Shown: positions 9,013-19,748 of the stretch, piece by piece | Position numbering within the stretch: position 1 is the stretch's first letter | Layout of the letters: the number at the start of each line of letters is the position of its first letter | Assembly: GCA_026260175.1 (NCBI GenBank) | Contig: JAKCWW010000359.1 | Span: 473 to 26,394, forward strand | Length of the DNA: 25,922 bases | Direction of reading: 5' to 3' | From: Reticulitermes lucifugus | Lineage: Eukaryota; Arthropoda; Insecta; Blattodea; Rhinotermitidae | Notes under the pieces: generated by a model | What the model was told of the DNA's origin: nothing | The model's input: only the letters and a program-made list of their open reading frames with translations | The model's database searches: none | Program-made: the position numbers and the translations under genes

Positions 9013-10204
9013 TTAAATGTAGAAGAAATTATAATATCAAGACAGAGACCTTAGTGAATTAATATTAATTGTAAAATAGGTTTCTGCTATAAGATTATGT
9101 TACTAGATAGGGATAAGATCTAGTCTTGGACTTTTGTGCTGAAGGTGAAGGAAACTTAGGTGACATCAAAGCAATAATTTTAAACTTATTTCACGCAAGT
9201 TACTTACGAATACAGTCAATAAACTTCAGTCAACCGGTGTCTGAAGAGATAGCTTGTCACGTGATTGTGAGCTTAAAAACTGTATACGTTTCTCAGTTTC
9301 ATTGACTTATTGACACCAAGTGACAAGCACCAGTCATGAAGCTACCCGACGTAAACCTCTCTCTCTCTCTCTGCCTCTGTAATCATCTTCGTTAATTTGT
9401 CTGACGTCCGAATATCTTAGCACGTTACATTACAAATATTTTCAATGTTTATACTTTCCTCAAATTGTCAAATTTTTAAGAACAATTGTTAAATTACAAA
9501 TCTCAGTCCTTAAACTTTAAAAACAAAATTGTAATTTCATTGGCACCGGCCTACCAAACTGGGGGAATGAGAACTACGGAAATTTACTGGATACTAACTG
9601 TGAAATGCAGGAAGAGAAGAATAAAATCAGTTCGGCTATAATAAATGTACACAGTGATGGAATGATTGAAAGAAGGATATTGGAATGAGGGACTGTTCGG
9701 GAGAATAAGAATAAGATTATTATTATTATTATTATGTAAATAAGCAAACGCCAAGAAGAAGCAGCTGAAAAATTTATACAGAGGAAACAAGAAAATAGAG
9801 GATTTCTGAAGTGAAAAAATGTATCTATTTACTGGGTTCATTCTTCTCTTAGTTTCGTCATGGTAAGAATTTTATTTGCGACGTACATGAAGCGAAATGT
9901 GAACAGTTCTCCCCATCGACCACTGTCAGTTTCATTACACTGTAGTTCAAGAGCAATCTTTGAAGAGATGCATGGTTTTCGAGGTCATTAGCGATTCTGC
10001 TTACTTACTGTCTCATTAAACAGCAGCATAACCCAATGTATTACTTCCATGGCACAGAACGTTTCGAAATACACGCTTTTTAGTTTTGTTTGTTTAGGAC
10101 TGCGTGAAATTACATTGTTTCACATTAGCACTGTTGAACTTTCGAATTCTGGTAGGTACTAGAGAGTGAAGGTATTTGCGTGTTTATGTAGGTGCTAACT
10201 AACA
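9013..10204. other. Unassigned AT-rich sequence with microsatellites
   Basis: A (CT)n run lies at 9356-9373 and an (ATT)n run at 9717-9735. The 85-codon minus-strand frame at 9584-9841 runs through the (ATT)n tract, where it encodes poly-asparagine, and is not credible as a gene. Nothing else is recognised. Confidence 0.5.
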
Positions 10205-11720
10205 CAAATGAACAGTCTTCCTTGAAAAGCCAATGGTTCTTTAGCTAGTCAAGACGTTCACTGAATTTTATGGAACCCGAAGGTTCATTACCCAGCGCAT
10301 AACGGCCCGCCACTTTTCTCCGTCTTGAGCCAGATGAATCCCGTCCACGCCGTCCCATCCTATTTCTTTGCAAACCATTTCAATATTAGTCTCCCGTTTA
10401 CCTCTAGTTCTCCGAAGTTGTCTTCTCCCTTCACTTTTCCACACCAAAACCCTCTTCTTCCTCACACGGGCCACATGCCTCGCCTATTTCATGTTTCTTG
10501 ATTTCATCACTAGAGTAATATTTGACGAGGAGTAAAAATCATGATGCTCCTCATTATGTAATTTTCTCCAGAACCATGTTACTTCCTCCCTCTTAAGCAT
10601 AAATATCTTCATCACCCTGTTTTCGAAAACCCTTAGTCTGTGTTCTGTCTTTTCTGTTCAAAAATCGTACATTCTTTCCATATTGTATTTATCTCAAAAC
10701 AACAGCGACTTTTGCCCTATACAGCATAAAGTGATTTGTTTTTATAACCGAGAATTAAGTGTTTACTGCGTGGTACGAACTGGGTCTTTAAATAAAACAG
10801 TTTAAGCTTCGTATTTAAAGGGTTAATAGGAGACTAGATAATCTCTGATAGGAGAAATCAAGTTTCACAACCATATAAAACGACAAGAAGAACCATAGTT
10901 CTTTATAATTAATCCTTCTGCTTTTAGACATAAAACGGGTACACAAAAGATTCTGGACCGAATTTAATCTCCACTAATTTCTTCAGGGATACAATTCTGA
11001 TTTGTTAGTGTCATTCCCAATTTTTTTAAATTTTTCCACGCTTTCCAAGAATCTGTTGTATAGGATTTTATCTTGCATTCCTTTCACGAGACAAACGTAC
11101 AACTGTGCGTTAGTTTTCTCGGCATTTACGTCTAGTTCAACCTTAACAGTAGAGACAATAAAGTCTGTGTTTTTTACAAAAATACGTAAATGGTATTCAA
11201 TTTACGTATTTATGTTTTGCGCAGTGAATTAACATCATCGGCTTAGACCATAAGCTGATGCGTCCGATTCAATTTCAGGCCCTCCTGGTTAACATGAACC
11301 TTCCTACTGGCATATTCTAATGCAAGGGCCGTAGAACATCTTCTTGTTTCACACCATTCTCAATGGAAAACGTACCAGACAAATATTTACCTATCCGGAC
11401 TTTACTATAGGTTTCATTTAAATATTTAAAACATTTTAATTCAAGTGACTACCTTCATGGGTACATAACACTTAGTGAGGATACTATTCAAAAGCTCTCT
11501 CCTAATAAAAAGTGGGCTTTTTTAAGTCTACAAATAGCTGATTTACAGCTGCAATTATTTTTCCATTGTTCTCAAGTGTTTCACGAATGCAGTACACTTC
11601 ATCAGTAGCCCATGTGTTGCTTCAAAAGCCACAGTGATGATCACCATTAATATTGTCTACGCAGAGATTTAATTTTAAGGCCAATACGGTATCCATGTAG
11701 CAAATAATGCATTTGGACAA
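10205..11720 (-). mobile_element. LINE fragment C: decayed 3' half of a non-LTR reverse transcriptase
   Basis: On the minus strand from about 11720 downward, broken frames show in correct order the reverse-transcriptase landmarks of an arthropod LINE: VDNINGDHHCGF (about 11650), TLENNGKIIAAVNQLFVDLKK (palm A region, about 11540), GTFSIENGVKQEDVL (about 11370), ALEYASRKVHVNQEGLKLNR then a V*ADDVN block (catalytic -ADD- motif preceded by a stop, about 11300-11220), ELDVNAEKT (about 11130), LTNQNCIPEEI, VLLVVLYGCET (about 10880), an interrupting segment of about 200 bases, HRLRVFENRVMKIF (about 10620), and finally HLAQDGEKWRAV with MNLRVP and a stop at 10268. RTE-like affinity is inferred from the lack of an RNase H block. 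Several frameshifts and stops make it inactive. The 3' end is near 10205. Confidence 0.88.
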
Positions 11721-12394
11721 CACATTTATTTCATGCGTTCTCCACTCCACCCCTATTAGTTAAAGGCGCAACAAAAAGTTCACAGTCCGTGGTGTTCCGT
11801 AAATAAAGCTGGTCCTCATCAGAGACAGAAAGAAAGAAAAGCAGGAAGAACAAAAAAAAAGACAGGGACAGAGAAAGAAAATACTTTGGTTTCATTTCAA
11901 ATTTGCAGTTATATCTATTTAACCGTGGCACATTTTCTGTGTGTGATTTTTTACTTCTGAAATAACAAGAGACAAAATATTGATGTTTGCTCTTCGCAGT
12001 GTCGATTGGTTGAAAGGAGTCAGATTAAAGGGTAACAAAAGGATTCTATCTCTCTTTAAACCACCTGGTTCAATAAACCCATTTATGTCTCACTTTTAAC
12101 CAAATTACACATGTACTGTACACCTCCAGATGAAAGGCCTCTGGAGAGCCACTTGCTTGGGCCTTGATTGTGGAATTCTGGTAGAATTCAGAGTTTGTGA
12201 TGGAATTGAATATTCAGACCGTATTAGCTAGAAAGAGGACGAGCATCGTCGATGGGGGGGGGGGGCTTCCAATAGAAAGGCGTGTGTCTTTTATGCATGA
12301 TGTATCTCTCCTATCTACGTTTTATGTGCTGGAATAGGTAGCTGTGTGGAAGTCCGCTAGATGGTATGCAGAATGCAGGAAATTGAAAAAGGCT
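11721..12394. other. Unassigned sequence with a purine tract and poly-G
   Basis: A purine-rich tract spans about 11822-11880, and a run of twelve G residues is at 12254-12265. TGGAATTCTGGTAGAATTCAGAG near 12170 is a small local repeat around GAATTC. No gene is recognised. Confidence 0.45.
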
Positions 12395-12575
12395 TGCCAT
12401 GGCGCACAGTTATAGAAACTACTGTCCAAATAATGGTCTTGTGGTTGTGACGCCACGCAAGTCTTACCGGTGGACACCAGCGTTTCGGAGTAACCTACCA
12501 TCTCCTTTATATTCGCGGAGTCAGAACCCAGAACACCATAATCTGAACACACACCGAAGTCACCGAAGTCAACAA
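12395..12575. repeat. Palindromic Penelope-like terminal unit, copy 4
   Basis: On the minus strand (about 12515 to 12400) GGAGATGGTAGGTTACTCCG is followed by AAACGCTGG and then TGCGTGGCGTCACAACCACA, AGACCATTATTTGGACAG. On the plus strand (about 12492-12560) GTAACCTACCATCTCC leads to TTCGCGGAGTCAGAACCCAG, then AACACCATAATCTGAACACA. The two are inverted relatives with little or no spacer. The core GATGG...CCGAAACG and the outer block ACCATAATCTGAACA match the general pattern of the other copies. The 77-codon frames across it are consequences of this repeat, not a gene. Confidence 0.6.
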
Positions 12576-13089
12576 TTCAAAACTTCGACTCTTACATCAA
12601 TTTATTTTTCTCATTACATTACAGTGCAATGACTTTTGTCTGAGTCAGGCACACATTGTGTAATGTAATCAGCCACCGGAAGCAGTAAGTTCACAGTATC
12701 AGCGAAATTACCGAGAACTGGAACAGATATATTAATTTCCCAGAACCCACCGTAAAAGTGATCTCACCAGCCGGCTACGTCTTCCTTTAATTCCTGTTTT
12801 TGAGTCATAACCATAAACTGCACAGCAGCCTGGAATGTAACTGCATCACATTACCAACCGATGGCAGTAAACAGGAACGGCCTGTTTCCTGTTACACGTA
12901 GACTCCATTTGTAATCACACTCACTTTAATGATGTTTCACGTTATGAAATTTTTCATGCGAGTTCTATGTGTAACTTGGCGCCAGTCACACGGCTGATTT
13001 TTCATATTACGCGAATAGAACGAAGTGAGGCAAAGTTCACCCTAGAACAGGCCATAAAGGCCCACACGGGGAGTAGAGTTATAGTACTA
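12576..13089. other. Unassigned sequence with a small inverted repeat
   Basis: ATTACATTACA (12613-12623) and TGTAATGTAAT (12659-12669) form an 11-base perfect inverted repeat with a 35-base spacer. No gene is recognised. Confidence 0.5.
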
Positions 13090-13262
13090 GTGTTTCTTTA
13101 ACCTCGGCGCTAGATGGGGGTGGGTGGTAAATGCCACGCCCCGGCCGCTTTACCCCTCTGCACAGGAGGCTGGGTGGGTTCCACAGTCGGTCTGGACGGG
13201 TGCGGAAAATGTCGCCTCCACCGCGATTCGATGCCCGGACCGCCCAGCCCCTTGTGGTTTGT
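13090..13262 (-). repeat. tRNA-derived SINE body, minus strand, 5'-truncated
   Basis: On the minus strand it runs from GGCTGGGCGGTCCGGG and a decayed B box (GCATCGAATCGCG) through GGAACCCACCCAGCCTCC, GGGGTAAAGCGGCCGGGGCG and CACCCCCATCTAGCGCCGAG to GGTTAAAG. The blocks correspond in order to the SINE at 23.1-23.4 kb (GGGGTAAAGCGGCCGGGACG, CACCTCTAACTATTGCCGAG, GTTAAG). The A box is missing. High GC and CpG content suggests a comparatively young insertion. The 100- and 67-codon frames here are artefacts of the repeat. Confidence 0.72.
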
Positions 13263-13424
13263 TTTGACTAGGATATAGCGAGGGTAAGGGCACGAGTAAA
13301 GGCATATGGATTGCACAGAATATCTTGTTATGCAGGGAGGATGGGCCGTGCAAGCTGTCGGAACATCACGCACGCTCCAAGAGTGGAGTTCATCTAATTT
13401 AAGATCCTTCACCTAACACGTTTC

Positions 13425-13630
13425 TTGTTTTACTTTTTATACCTCTTTCTCTCTTCCTTCCTCTCCTATTCCTTCTACCCTTCCCCTTTTCCTCATATTC
13501 AATTTTTTTCTGTCTCTTATATTTCTCATTCTTATCCTGCGACTTCCGTCCTTCAGAAATTTATCTCGTCTTTCTCTTCCCTTTGTACTGAAAGCGCACC
13601 TGCAGTTCTTCATCCTGCCACCTTTGCTTC
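13425..13630 (+). repeat. Pyrimidine-rich low-complexity tract
   Basis: Bases about 13425-13530 are nearly all C/T (CTTTCTCTCTTCCTTCCTCT-type) and the bias fades by about 13630. The overlapping 123-codon frame (13425-13796) translates to Phe/Ser/Tyr/Leu-rich sequence expected from such a tract, so I do not call it a gene. Confidence 0.7.
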
Positions 13631-13989
13631 ACTACAGTTTCACTTGTCAGTTGCTTTGTATCTTTTATGTAGTGATGGCTTCAGTTCCCCGTATGTGATC
13701 TATAAATATGTTTTGGTAGTTCGTGAATGTTTTATTACATTAAAGATGTTATTGTTAATTTTACGTATTATATTGACAATTTTTATATCGCACTAATACC
13801 TTCGTTTATCTCTAATCGGGGTTCCTGAACCTTGCTACACGTCCTACAGTTCTGTTATTTCACATTTGGTGCTTTTAGTCTCCTTAAATTACACAACGGC
13901 CTACTCTTGCTCGCTGAACTAAATTACCTTGTTTTTTTTCTTCCACGGACAAATAAAGTGTAACTAATTCTCAAGGTAACGCCAAACTT

Positions 13990-14080
13990 ACCAATTGCAT
14001 CTGATTCTGAACCAGTTTAGTCTAGTCCACATAATGCACTATTTCTCTACGATATACATTGATGTTATTTGTTTCTAAGA
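13990..14080 (-). mobile_element. Faint LINE remnant E
   Basis: CTGATTCTGAACCAGTTTAG followed by TCTAGTCCAC (14007-14036) aligns with ATCCTGAACCAGATTAATCCAGTCC of LINE fragment B (about 8838-8864). Further on, TACATTGATGTTATTT takes the place of the segment encoding DNIKxDL. The minus-strand reading gives NNINV and, after a frame change, EIVHYVD. It would be an older copy of the same family with both ends lost. Confidence 0.38.
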
Positions 14081-16200
14081 CGAATACAGCAGTACGCACT
14101 CACAATTTTGTTACATAATTACGAAGTAACGAAAACATGTTTGTATTTTGTACTCGCACATCGTTCCCGGTTTTTCCAGGATTAACTTCGATGCGGACAA
14201 AATTACTCGATAGTTTTATATATGAAGAGCAAAAGAAACGGTCTCTTCATTTGCACATTGAAAACCTCCATAGAAATGTGTACTCCTTCAATAAATTGAT
14301 TCTTCAAGACTTTGCAGAGTTATACTTCACAGAACTTGATATTTATTATTATGGAAACATACTATTGCAAGGCTAAGTAATACAACAAACTTCACATGGC
14401 GTAGTAATACATTATGTTAAGCCTACAATGTTTTGATGGTGGCATTACCCATATTAAAATTAGACGTGATTGGTTTCTGGCTTCACTCATCGTCTCTCAT
14501 TCATGCAAGAACATAGTTTCGGGTGCTGCACCTGTTCTGTCCGCAGTTGGATCGGACAGACAAGAACTATTCTCAATCACTTGACAACCTGTGTAACCTC
14601 TACCTTTATATGTACAACTGGGATAGGGTTTTCTCAACAGGATATAACAGAAAACTATGCAACAACAATTGTGGGAACATCCACTAAGACCTAAAAATAA
14701 CACAGCAAATTACGTCGGGGTTACCAAGCAACGGGGAAGGCCAGTAGGATCTGGTGGGTTCTTCGTACTGCCTTTCTTAATTTCCGTTGTCGGCTCCAGT
14801 TTTTTTCTAAGAAACCACTCTTTGTGGTTTGGGTTATTGGTTTGGTGGTATTAATTTCGGATTCTCTTTCTGCGTTAGTTGAAGGTCTTCGGGGGTATCA
14901 CCATTACGTTTACTGTAGTTTTTATTGCATGTTTTCTGTTATCAACCACTGACAAGTCCGGATCCTATGCGCGTATGCAGAGGCATACGGGCATATGTTG
15001 TTTAGTAACTGAGAACGGAACAAACCTAGTTCCAGAAACGTATTTTTTTTTAATACGAGACCACACACAAATTCCAGAAATCACCGTATATTACAGCCAC
15101 TGTTATGAACATCCGGATTACATTAACTGAGGAATGTCTTGATCTACGAGTACCATAAAATCAGTTTGTTAGTAATTTAGTGCGTGGCTGAAGAGCAATA
15201 CCATGTTTTTTTTAACAGAATCTGACTGGTAGTGACAAGTAAACCCAATCCATGAGTCTGTTTTTATCTTGGCCTGTACGCCTCCTGATAGATTCGACAA
15301 TGTGACATTAGATACCTCATGTTGGACGTCACATTCTTTGCGGCCAAGGACACGAAGCAAAGGTCACCTATGTCTTACGCGCAAGAACTTCACGCCTGAA
15401 TGTAGGGAATTCTTGAGTACACATAATTCACAGGGAAGTATGGAGCCGCTTTCACGTGAAGCTCTTTCTTGTGTGTAATTAATATTCCCTCGGAATGATC
15501 ATACGTTAACATTCCCTTACGTCGCTACAAGTTACGCATGCACCAGACAACGCACAACACATTACATTACCCACGAATAGGAATGAGAGTAACAGCTGGC
15601 ATTATACGCAACAAGGAGATCTACGCGCGACATCTATTGAGGTAAAAGCACACTATATTCACCGCCTTCTAGACCTGTATCAAATTGATGTTATAACCGT
15701 GGTTAGTAAGCCTGAGAATTGCGAATTTTTAATATTACGAAATATTACCATTAATTAAAAAGGAGCCCTTGAAATTCAGCAACTAAACGCATCACTGGTC
15801 ATGGTAACTGATAAATGTATGTCACTGATGCCCTTCACATCAGGAGAACCTTACTATGATACTCCAAAATTCATTTACATATTCCTTCAACACCGTCACG
15901 ACAATGTTTCGCATCTGCTTAACAAACATCTGTCAGGTAACTCTTAAAGCACAATAGTAACCTAATTCATGGTGGTGATTTCTGTAGGCTACACATATTG
16001 GTACATATTCTGCATCATAGGCTTTAACGTGTTTCTCCCCATTTCGTCCAAACTGCGTATTATGATTTCCGTTTGATTCTCAGAATAAACAGTAATCGTT
16101 GCTGTCAACATTCTCAACGGCCAGCATCGTCTCACACAATGAACGATTTTTTAAACGATGCGGCTCAGGAGTAGGACCGTAGGGCCTATTTTCTGTTCGA
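14081..16200. other. Unassigned sequence
   Basis: About 2.1 kb holds no recognised gene or element. Frames at 14137-14376, 14470-14694, 14879-15130 and 15269-15478 reach 69-83 codons and resemble nothing I know. CpG frequency is ordinary, several per 60 bases around 15.5 kb. Confidence 0.5.
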
Positions 16201-16366
16201 CTTCATGTGGTTGGCAACACTGACGTTATTTGGTGAAAGAGATAACAGCGCGAAACTATAAATCTACTCACATCGATACATCGGATTACGTGTCCTTTCG
16301 TCCCTTCGGCCAAACAAAGCGCGCCAACACGAAGCCAAAGTTTCGGGGCCCGAGTGGCAAGTAATT
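16201..16366 (+). promoter_or_regulatory. Candidate promoter and non-coding first exon
   Basis: CTATAAA at 16256-16262 is a TATA-like box. About 25-30 bases downstream begins a CpG-bearing stretch (ATCGATACATCGG, CCCTTCGGCC, GCGCGCCAACACG, TTCGGGGCCCGAG) without ATG. It ends at GGCAA|GTAATT (16360/16361), an acceptable splice donor. ATCGATA near 16272 resembles the insect DREF site, one base short of TATCGATA. Immediately after, CpG almost disappears for 4.6 kb. A promoter feeding a methylated gene body would explain both, but no protein-coding exon has been confirmed downstream. Confidence 0.3.
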
Positions 16367-18279
16367 TTATTGTGCTTGAAAGTGCTTGTTAGGTTTAAGT
16401 GAATTATATATTGTTGGATCTTTGTGTGCTTACAGTAATTCAAATAATATCATGTTATTATACATCTCCAATTCACGGCTGTGAATGATACATAATAGTG
16501 AATCCTAAACAATTCATATCTCAGGTGCTGCCCACTATCGGCCACTGCTAGCTGTGTCATGGTGCCAGATTTTGTAAGGAACATTTAATAAACAATTTAA
16601 ACCGCAATTTAACTGCTGTTGTTAGGAACCCTCAGCTGATGGGTACTAGGAGAGCTTCTCAGGCACAAGGTGGGTGGATTATGAAACTGGTCTCTTGCCT
16701 TGATCTAGTGTGAATGTTAAAAATGTGTGCTGAGTTCTATTTCATGCCGTCCTTTATGCCTTCATGGTTTGATGCATTAGGTACAGGGTAAACTTTACCT
16801 TTAATTTTATCCTTAACAAACTTAAATTCCTGGAATTAGTCTGAATTAAACTGCAGTATCTGGATCATGACTGTAATACATATGTAAAGCTTTTACTCGG
16901 TCAGTGGCTTTGTGAAAATGTGTGTGTGAAATTTTAAGCACTTGGCTCTTAAATGTGGAATTAAGTCTTTTGTACAGCAAAGTGAATAGTTTTCAGAAAC
17001 AGAGTGTGCATTTTCATGTTGCAAGAAAGTGAATTTTTGCTGTCCCATCTGTCACAAAAACTGTGGAGAAGGTGCTTTCAGTCATTAAGAGCATGTCAAC
17101 CAGAGAGGTATGTAACTCTTTCAGGACCAATCCTGAATATACTTATGTCTGTCTACCATATCTTGTGCACTAGCCCCAAGTATACTTGTTTTCAGCACTA
17201 TTTTGCCTTCAGATCAAAGGTGACACCGACTCATGGTATACATTCTATGAAAATTTGTATTTTTGAACCTGTACAAAGAGTGCAGGAAGAGGTACAAAAC
17301 CTTTTTTCCAAGCAAAATTGAGTCCATAACAAGAAAAACAATAAAACCCGAAATTCTGATTTCAAAATTGGCACAAAAAAGAGTTAGGCCTAGAAGTTAG
17401 CCCTTTGTCAGTGTTTGAAAAATGTGGAGGTGTAAGGGTTAACATTATTTCATTTTCATCTTCTTGTTGTCACTGTCTTTATAACCTTTATTATTTTCGA
17501 GTTTATAACGTATTGTTGCAGACATTGCTTGGAATAAAGGAGTGGGCTGGTCTTATGCAAGTCACAGTTACCCACTGCACAAGTTATTTATGAACTCTTT
17601 ATCAGCTTTCTTGTCAATTCCACAGAGATGCCTGGAATGTCTTAGATGTGCTGTCAGAATTCGTCTTAACAGCCTAGCATTTCTTCAATTTCACAGTGGG
17701 ATTTCAGGTTTCAGAATATTGTTTGCTTTCCACTTTACCACAACCAATACTGTAACACTTGTTTCTGTGTGAGTCATATTCATGCAAGACCCATGACTTT
17801 ACCTAAGTTATGATATATGATCGAAAATCAAGGGGGGAAGGTGAATGTAGTGTCAGTTTCAAAGTTTATATTCTCATCCATTTGGAATGCGACTCTCATT
17901 TGCATATCCCCTTCAACACAAAACAGGTAATGTTGGTTGTATTGCTGATCTAGTTCAGACAGAAAGTGGGATTTTCAGGGCCACACTTAGAACAAGTATC
18001 TAAAAGGATCAGTGACTATTGTAAAATATGTACAATTTCACCAGCAACACTGAATGAACATTTTTTGATGATGTTAATTTGTGGGGCAAGAACATAAATA
18101 CTGTGATGGAAATTGCAGGAACTTCACTAGGCACTAGGTGAGGAGTATGATTTAGGTATTGGAACTAGGATAGAAGAAGAGACAGGAGGAGTTAATGGAG
18201 TAAAATTTGTACTCAATTTTGTACTGTTAAACAAACAGAATATCAGGATGTGGACTGCATTTATGTGTCTTACGATTGA

Positions 18280-18402
18280 ATCCACTGGCAGGCTATGCGA
18301 CCTTAAAGTTCCATAAAAGATGGGGACCTTCTTGACTGGTTTTGTAATTATGGGCTTCTCAAGACGGATTCTGCTCCATGGAGTTGGTGAATTTCTTATG
18401 AT
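18280..18402 (+). mobile_element. LINE 3' end fragment D, plus strand
   Basis: GACCTTAAAGTTCCATAA gives DLKVP-stop (family form NLRVP-stop). The untranslated continuation reads GTFLTG, then GFSRRILLHGVGE, parallel to NAGNFLTG and SGRTLLHGVS of fragment B, with the shared nucleotide text CTGCTCCATGGAGTT. Only the 3' terminus remains. It has lost most CpG, like its surroundings, so it is older than the CpG change or has been methylated since insertion. Confidence 0.6.
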
Positions 18403-18831
18403 ATAATTGAATTAATAATATATCAGACTATTTACTAGGGACTGTACCCACAATTTGAGATTGTTTTAGTGAATGTTACATATTCTGATTCCTCAGATTT
18501 GCAAACAGTACTTGGGTAAGAAAGCTGTAACTGCAATGAAAAACCTTCCTCCAAAATTGAATACCCCATTGAGTATACTCAGTGCTCTACCAAAAGTGTG
18601 ACACCAAATCTCATAATGTTGCAGCCTGAGCCTCAATACTTTCCTTTTGTGATTTTTCTTTCATTAAGGAGGTACTTGAGAAGACTGCACATGTAAATAT
18701 ATGTCTTCTTTAACTTGGTGGGGAGAAATGTAATGGTTCAGCTGTCTCTTTTCAGCATCAAATTCTATGTGTAGGTTTTTAAGTCACTTAACAAATCATT
18801 TGCCTTTGAGGTGATTCATCCTGTTGTGTTA

Positions 18832-19148
18832 CAGTAACAATGAAACCAATCACTCACCCATCAAACACAACTATATATTTAAAAGTCTGGAAATCAGCTA
18901 TATGTACACATTTTGGCTTATGATCAAACCATCATCAGGCTGTAAGTAAGACATAAAATGTAAAATTTACAACTGTAATTGAATAACTGGTAATTAGTAA
19001 TCATTTAAATTTTACCTTTTCATTCTTAAACACAGCCTGATGGTGGCTTGATCATAAGTCAAAACATGTACATATGGCTGATTTCCAGACTTTTAAATAT
19101 GTAGTTGTGTCTGATGGACAAGGGATTGGTTTTTAAATATTTGTCACT
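18832..19148. repeat. Palindromic Penelope-like terminal unit, copy 5 (largest)
   Basis: The left arm about 18832-18969 and the right arm 19006-19148 are inverted copies around a 36-base loop. The central 98 bases (18844-18943 against 19031-19131) are nearly identical, including AAAAGTCTGGAAATCAGC and its complement. Outward from the loop the right arm reads CTGATGGTGGCTTGATCATA then AGTCAAAACATGTAC; the left arm, read on the minus strand, gives CTGATGATGGTTTGATCATA then AGCCAAAATGTGTAC. The outer ends (CCAATCAC / GGATTGGT) differ from the CATCCCAGAA subfamily, so this is a second subfamily with the same architecture. No protein is encoded. Confidence 0.78.
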
Positions 19149-19231
19149 TTACTCAGTGGGATTGAGCACCAAGGATTTAAATTTCATGGTTAACTCTTTA
19201 AAGCAGAGTTCATATTATATATTTTTTTAAA

Positions 19232-19720
19232 TTAAAGCTTTATTTCCTTTTGGTTTTGTACATCTAGACTCGACTTACAGGTATCAAGTTGTTCCTTACA
19301 CCAACTTCCTGTGAATTCAAAAATAATACACTCAAGTAACAGTGATGTATAGAAGACACTGAAGTAACTGTAGTGAAAAGTAGGTTGTAGCACCCAAAAA
19401 AACACTACCATCCTCATATTATATGTACTACCTGCTTTAACCTTAAAATATACTGAATTTGTTCTCAGAGTGTAGGTATCTGTTCTGTACGATTCTCGGG
19501 GTGAACAGTGATTAGTTCCATAAACAGCATTAATATATTTGTCTTTGTAACTGAGAAGCAATGTGTTTACTGTGAGGAAGCAACTGAGTTTCTGTATCAT
19601 CATTTTGATGAATTCCATGGTTGAAAATGTTAAGCAAACAAACAGAAATGTTTTGACTTGATAAAAACTGAAAATAATACATATTTCTCCACCACTCATT
19701 CCACTTATGTGTATCTTCAT
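19232..19720 (-). other. 162-codon open frame, probably repeat-derived
   Basis: This is the longest open frame in the window. Its first half is hydrophobic and its middle reads YKDKYINAVYGTNHCSPRES, then a Tyr/Thr-rich stretch and VKAGSTYN. From memory, a similar string (KDQPVNAV..., VKAGGTYSN) recurs as a dispersed repeat translation in insect sequence sets, so I suspect an interspersed element rather than a gene. No catalytic motif, signal peptide cleavage context or splice support is evident. It lies within the CpG-poor block, where stop codons created by CpG loss would be expected to accumulate in a non-coding frame. Confidence 0.3.
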
Positions 19721-19748
19721 AAGAACTGAAAGACATTAGCTTGGACAC

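Noticed and set aside
9584..9841. 85-codon minus-strand frame with an asparagine run
   Set aside because: The asparagine run is the translation of an (ATT)n microsatellite.
10268..10474. 68-codon minus-strand frame as an independent small gene
   Set aside because: It is the C-terminal block of a LINE reverse transcriptase (ending MNLRVP), continuous with further decayed blocks upstream.
12322..12632. Overlapping 76- and 77-codon frames as a gene pair
   Set aside because: They lie across an inverted repeat unit, and their peptides (for example SQNPEHHNLNTH) are translations of the repeat itself.
13425..13796. 123-codon frame resembling a membrane protein
   Set aside because: Its hydrophobic Phe/Ser/Tyr/Leu composition is dictated by a pyrimidine-rich tract.
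17004..17321. 105-codon plus-strand frame as an exon
   Set aside because: An acceptor (TTTTCAG at about 16996) and an internal AG|GTATGT donor near 17106 exist, but the encoded peptide is not recognisable and an alternative frame across the same bases is equally plausible.
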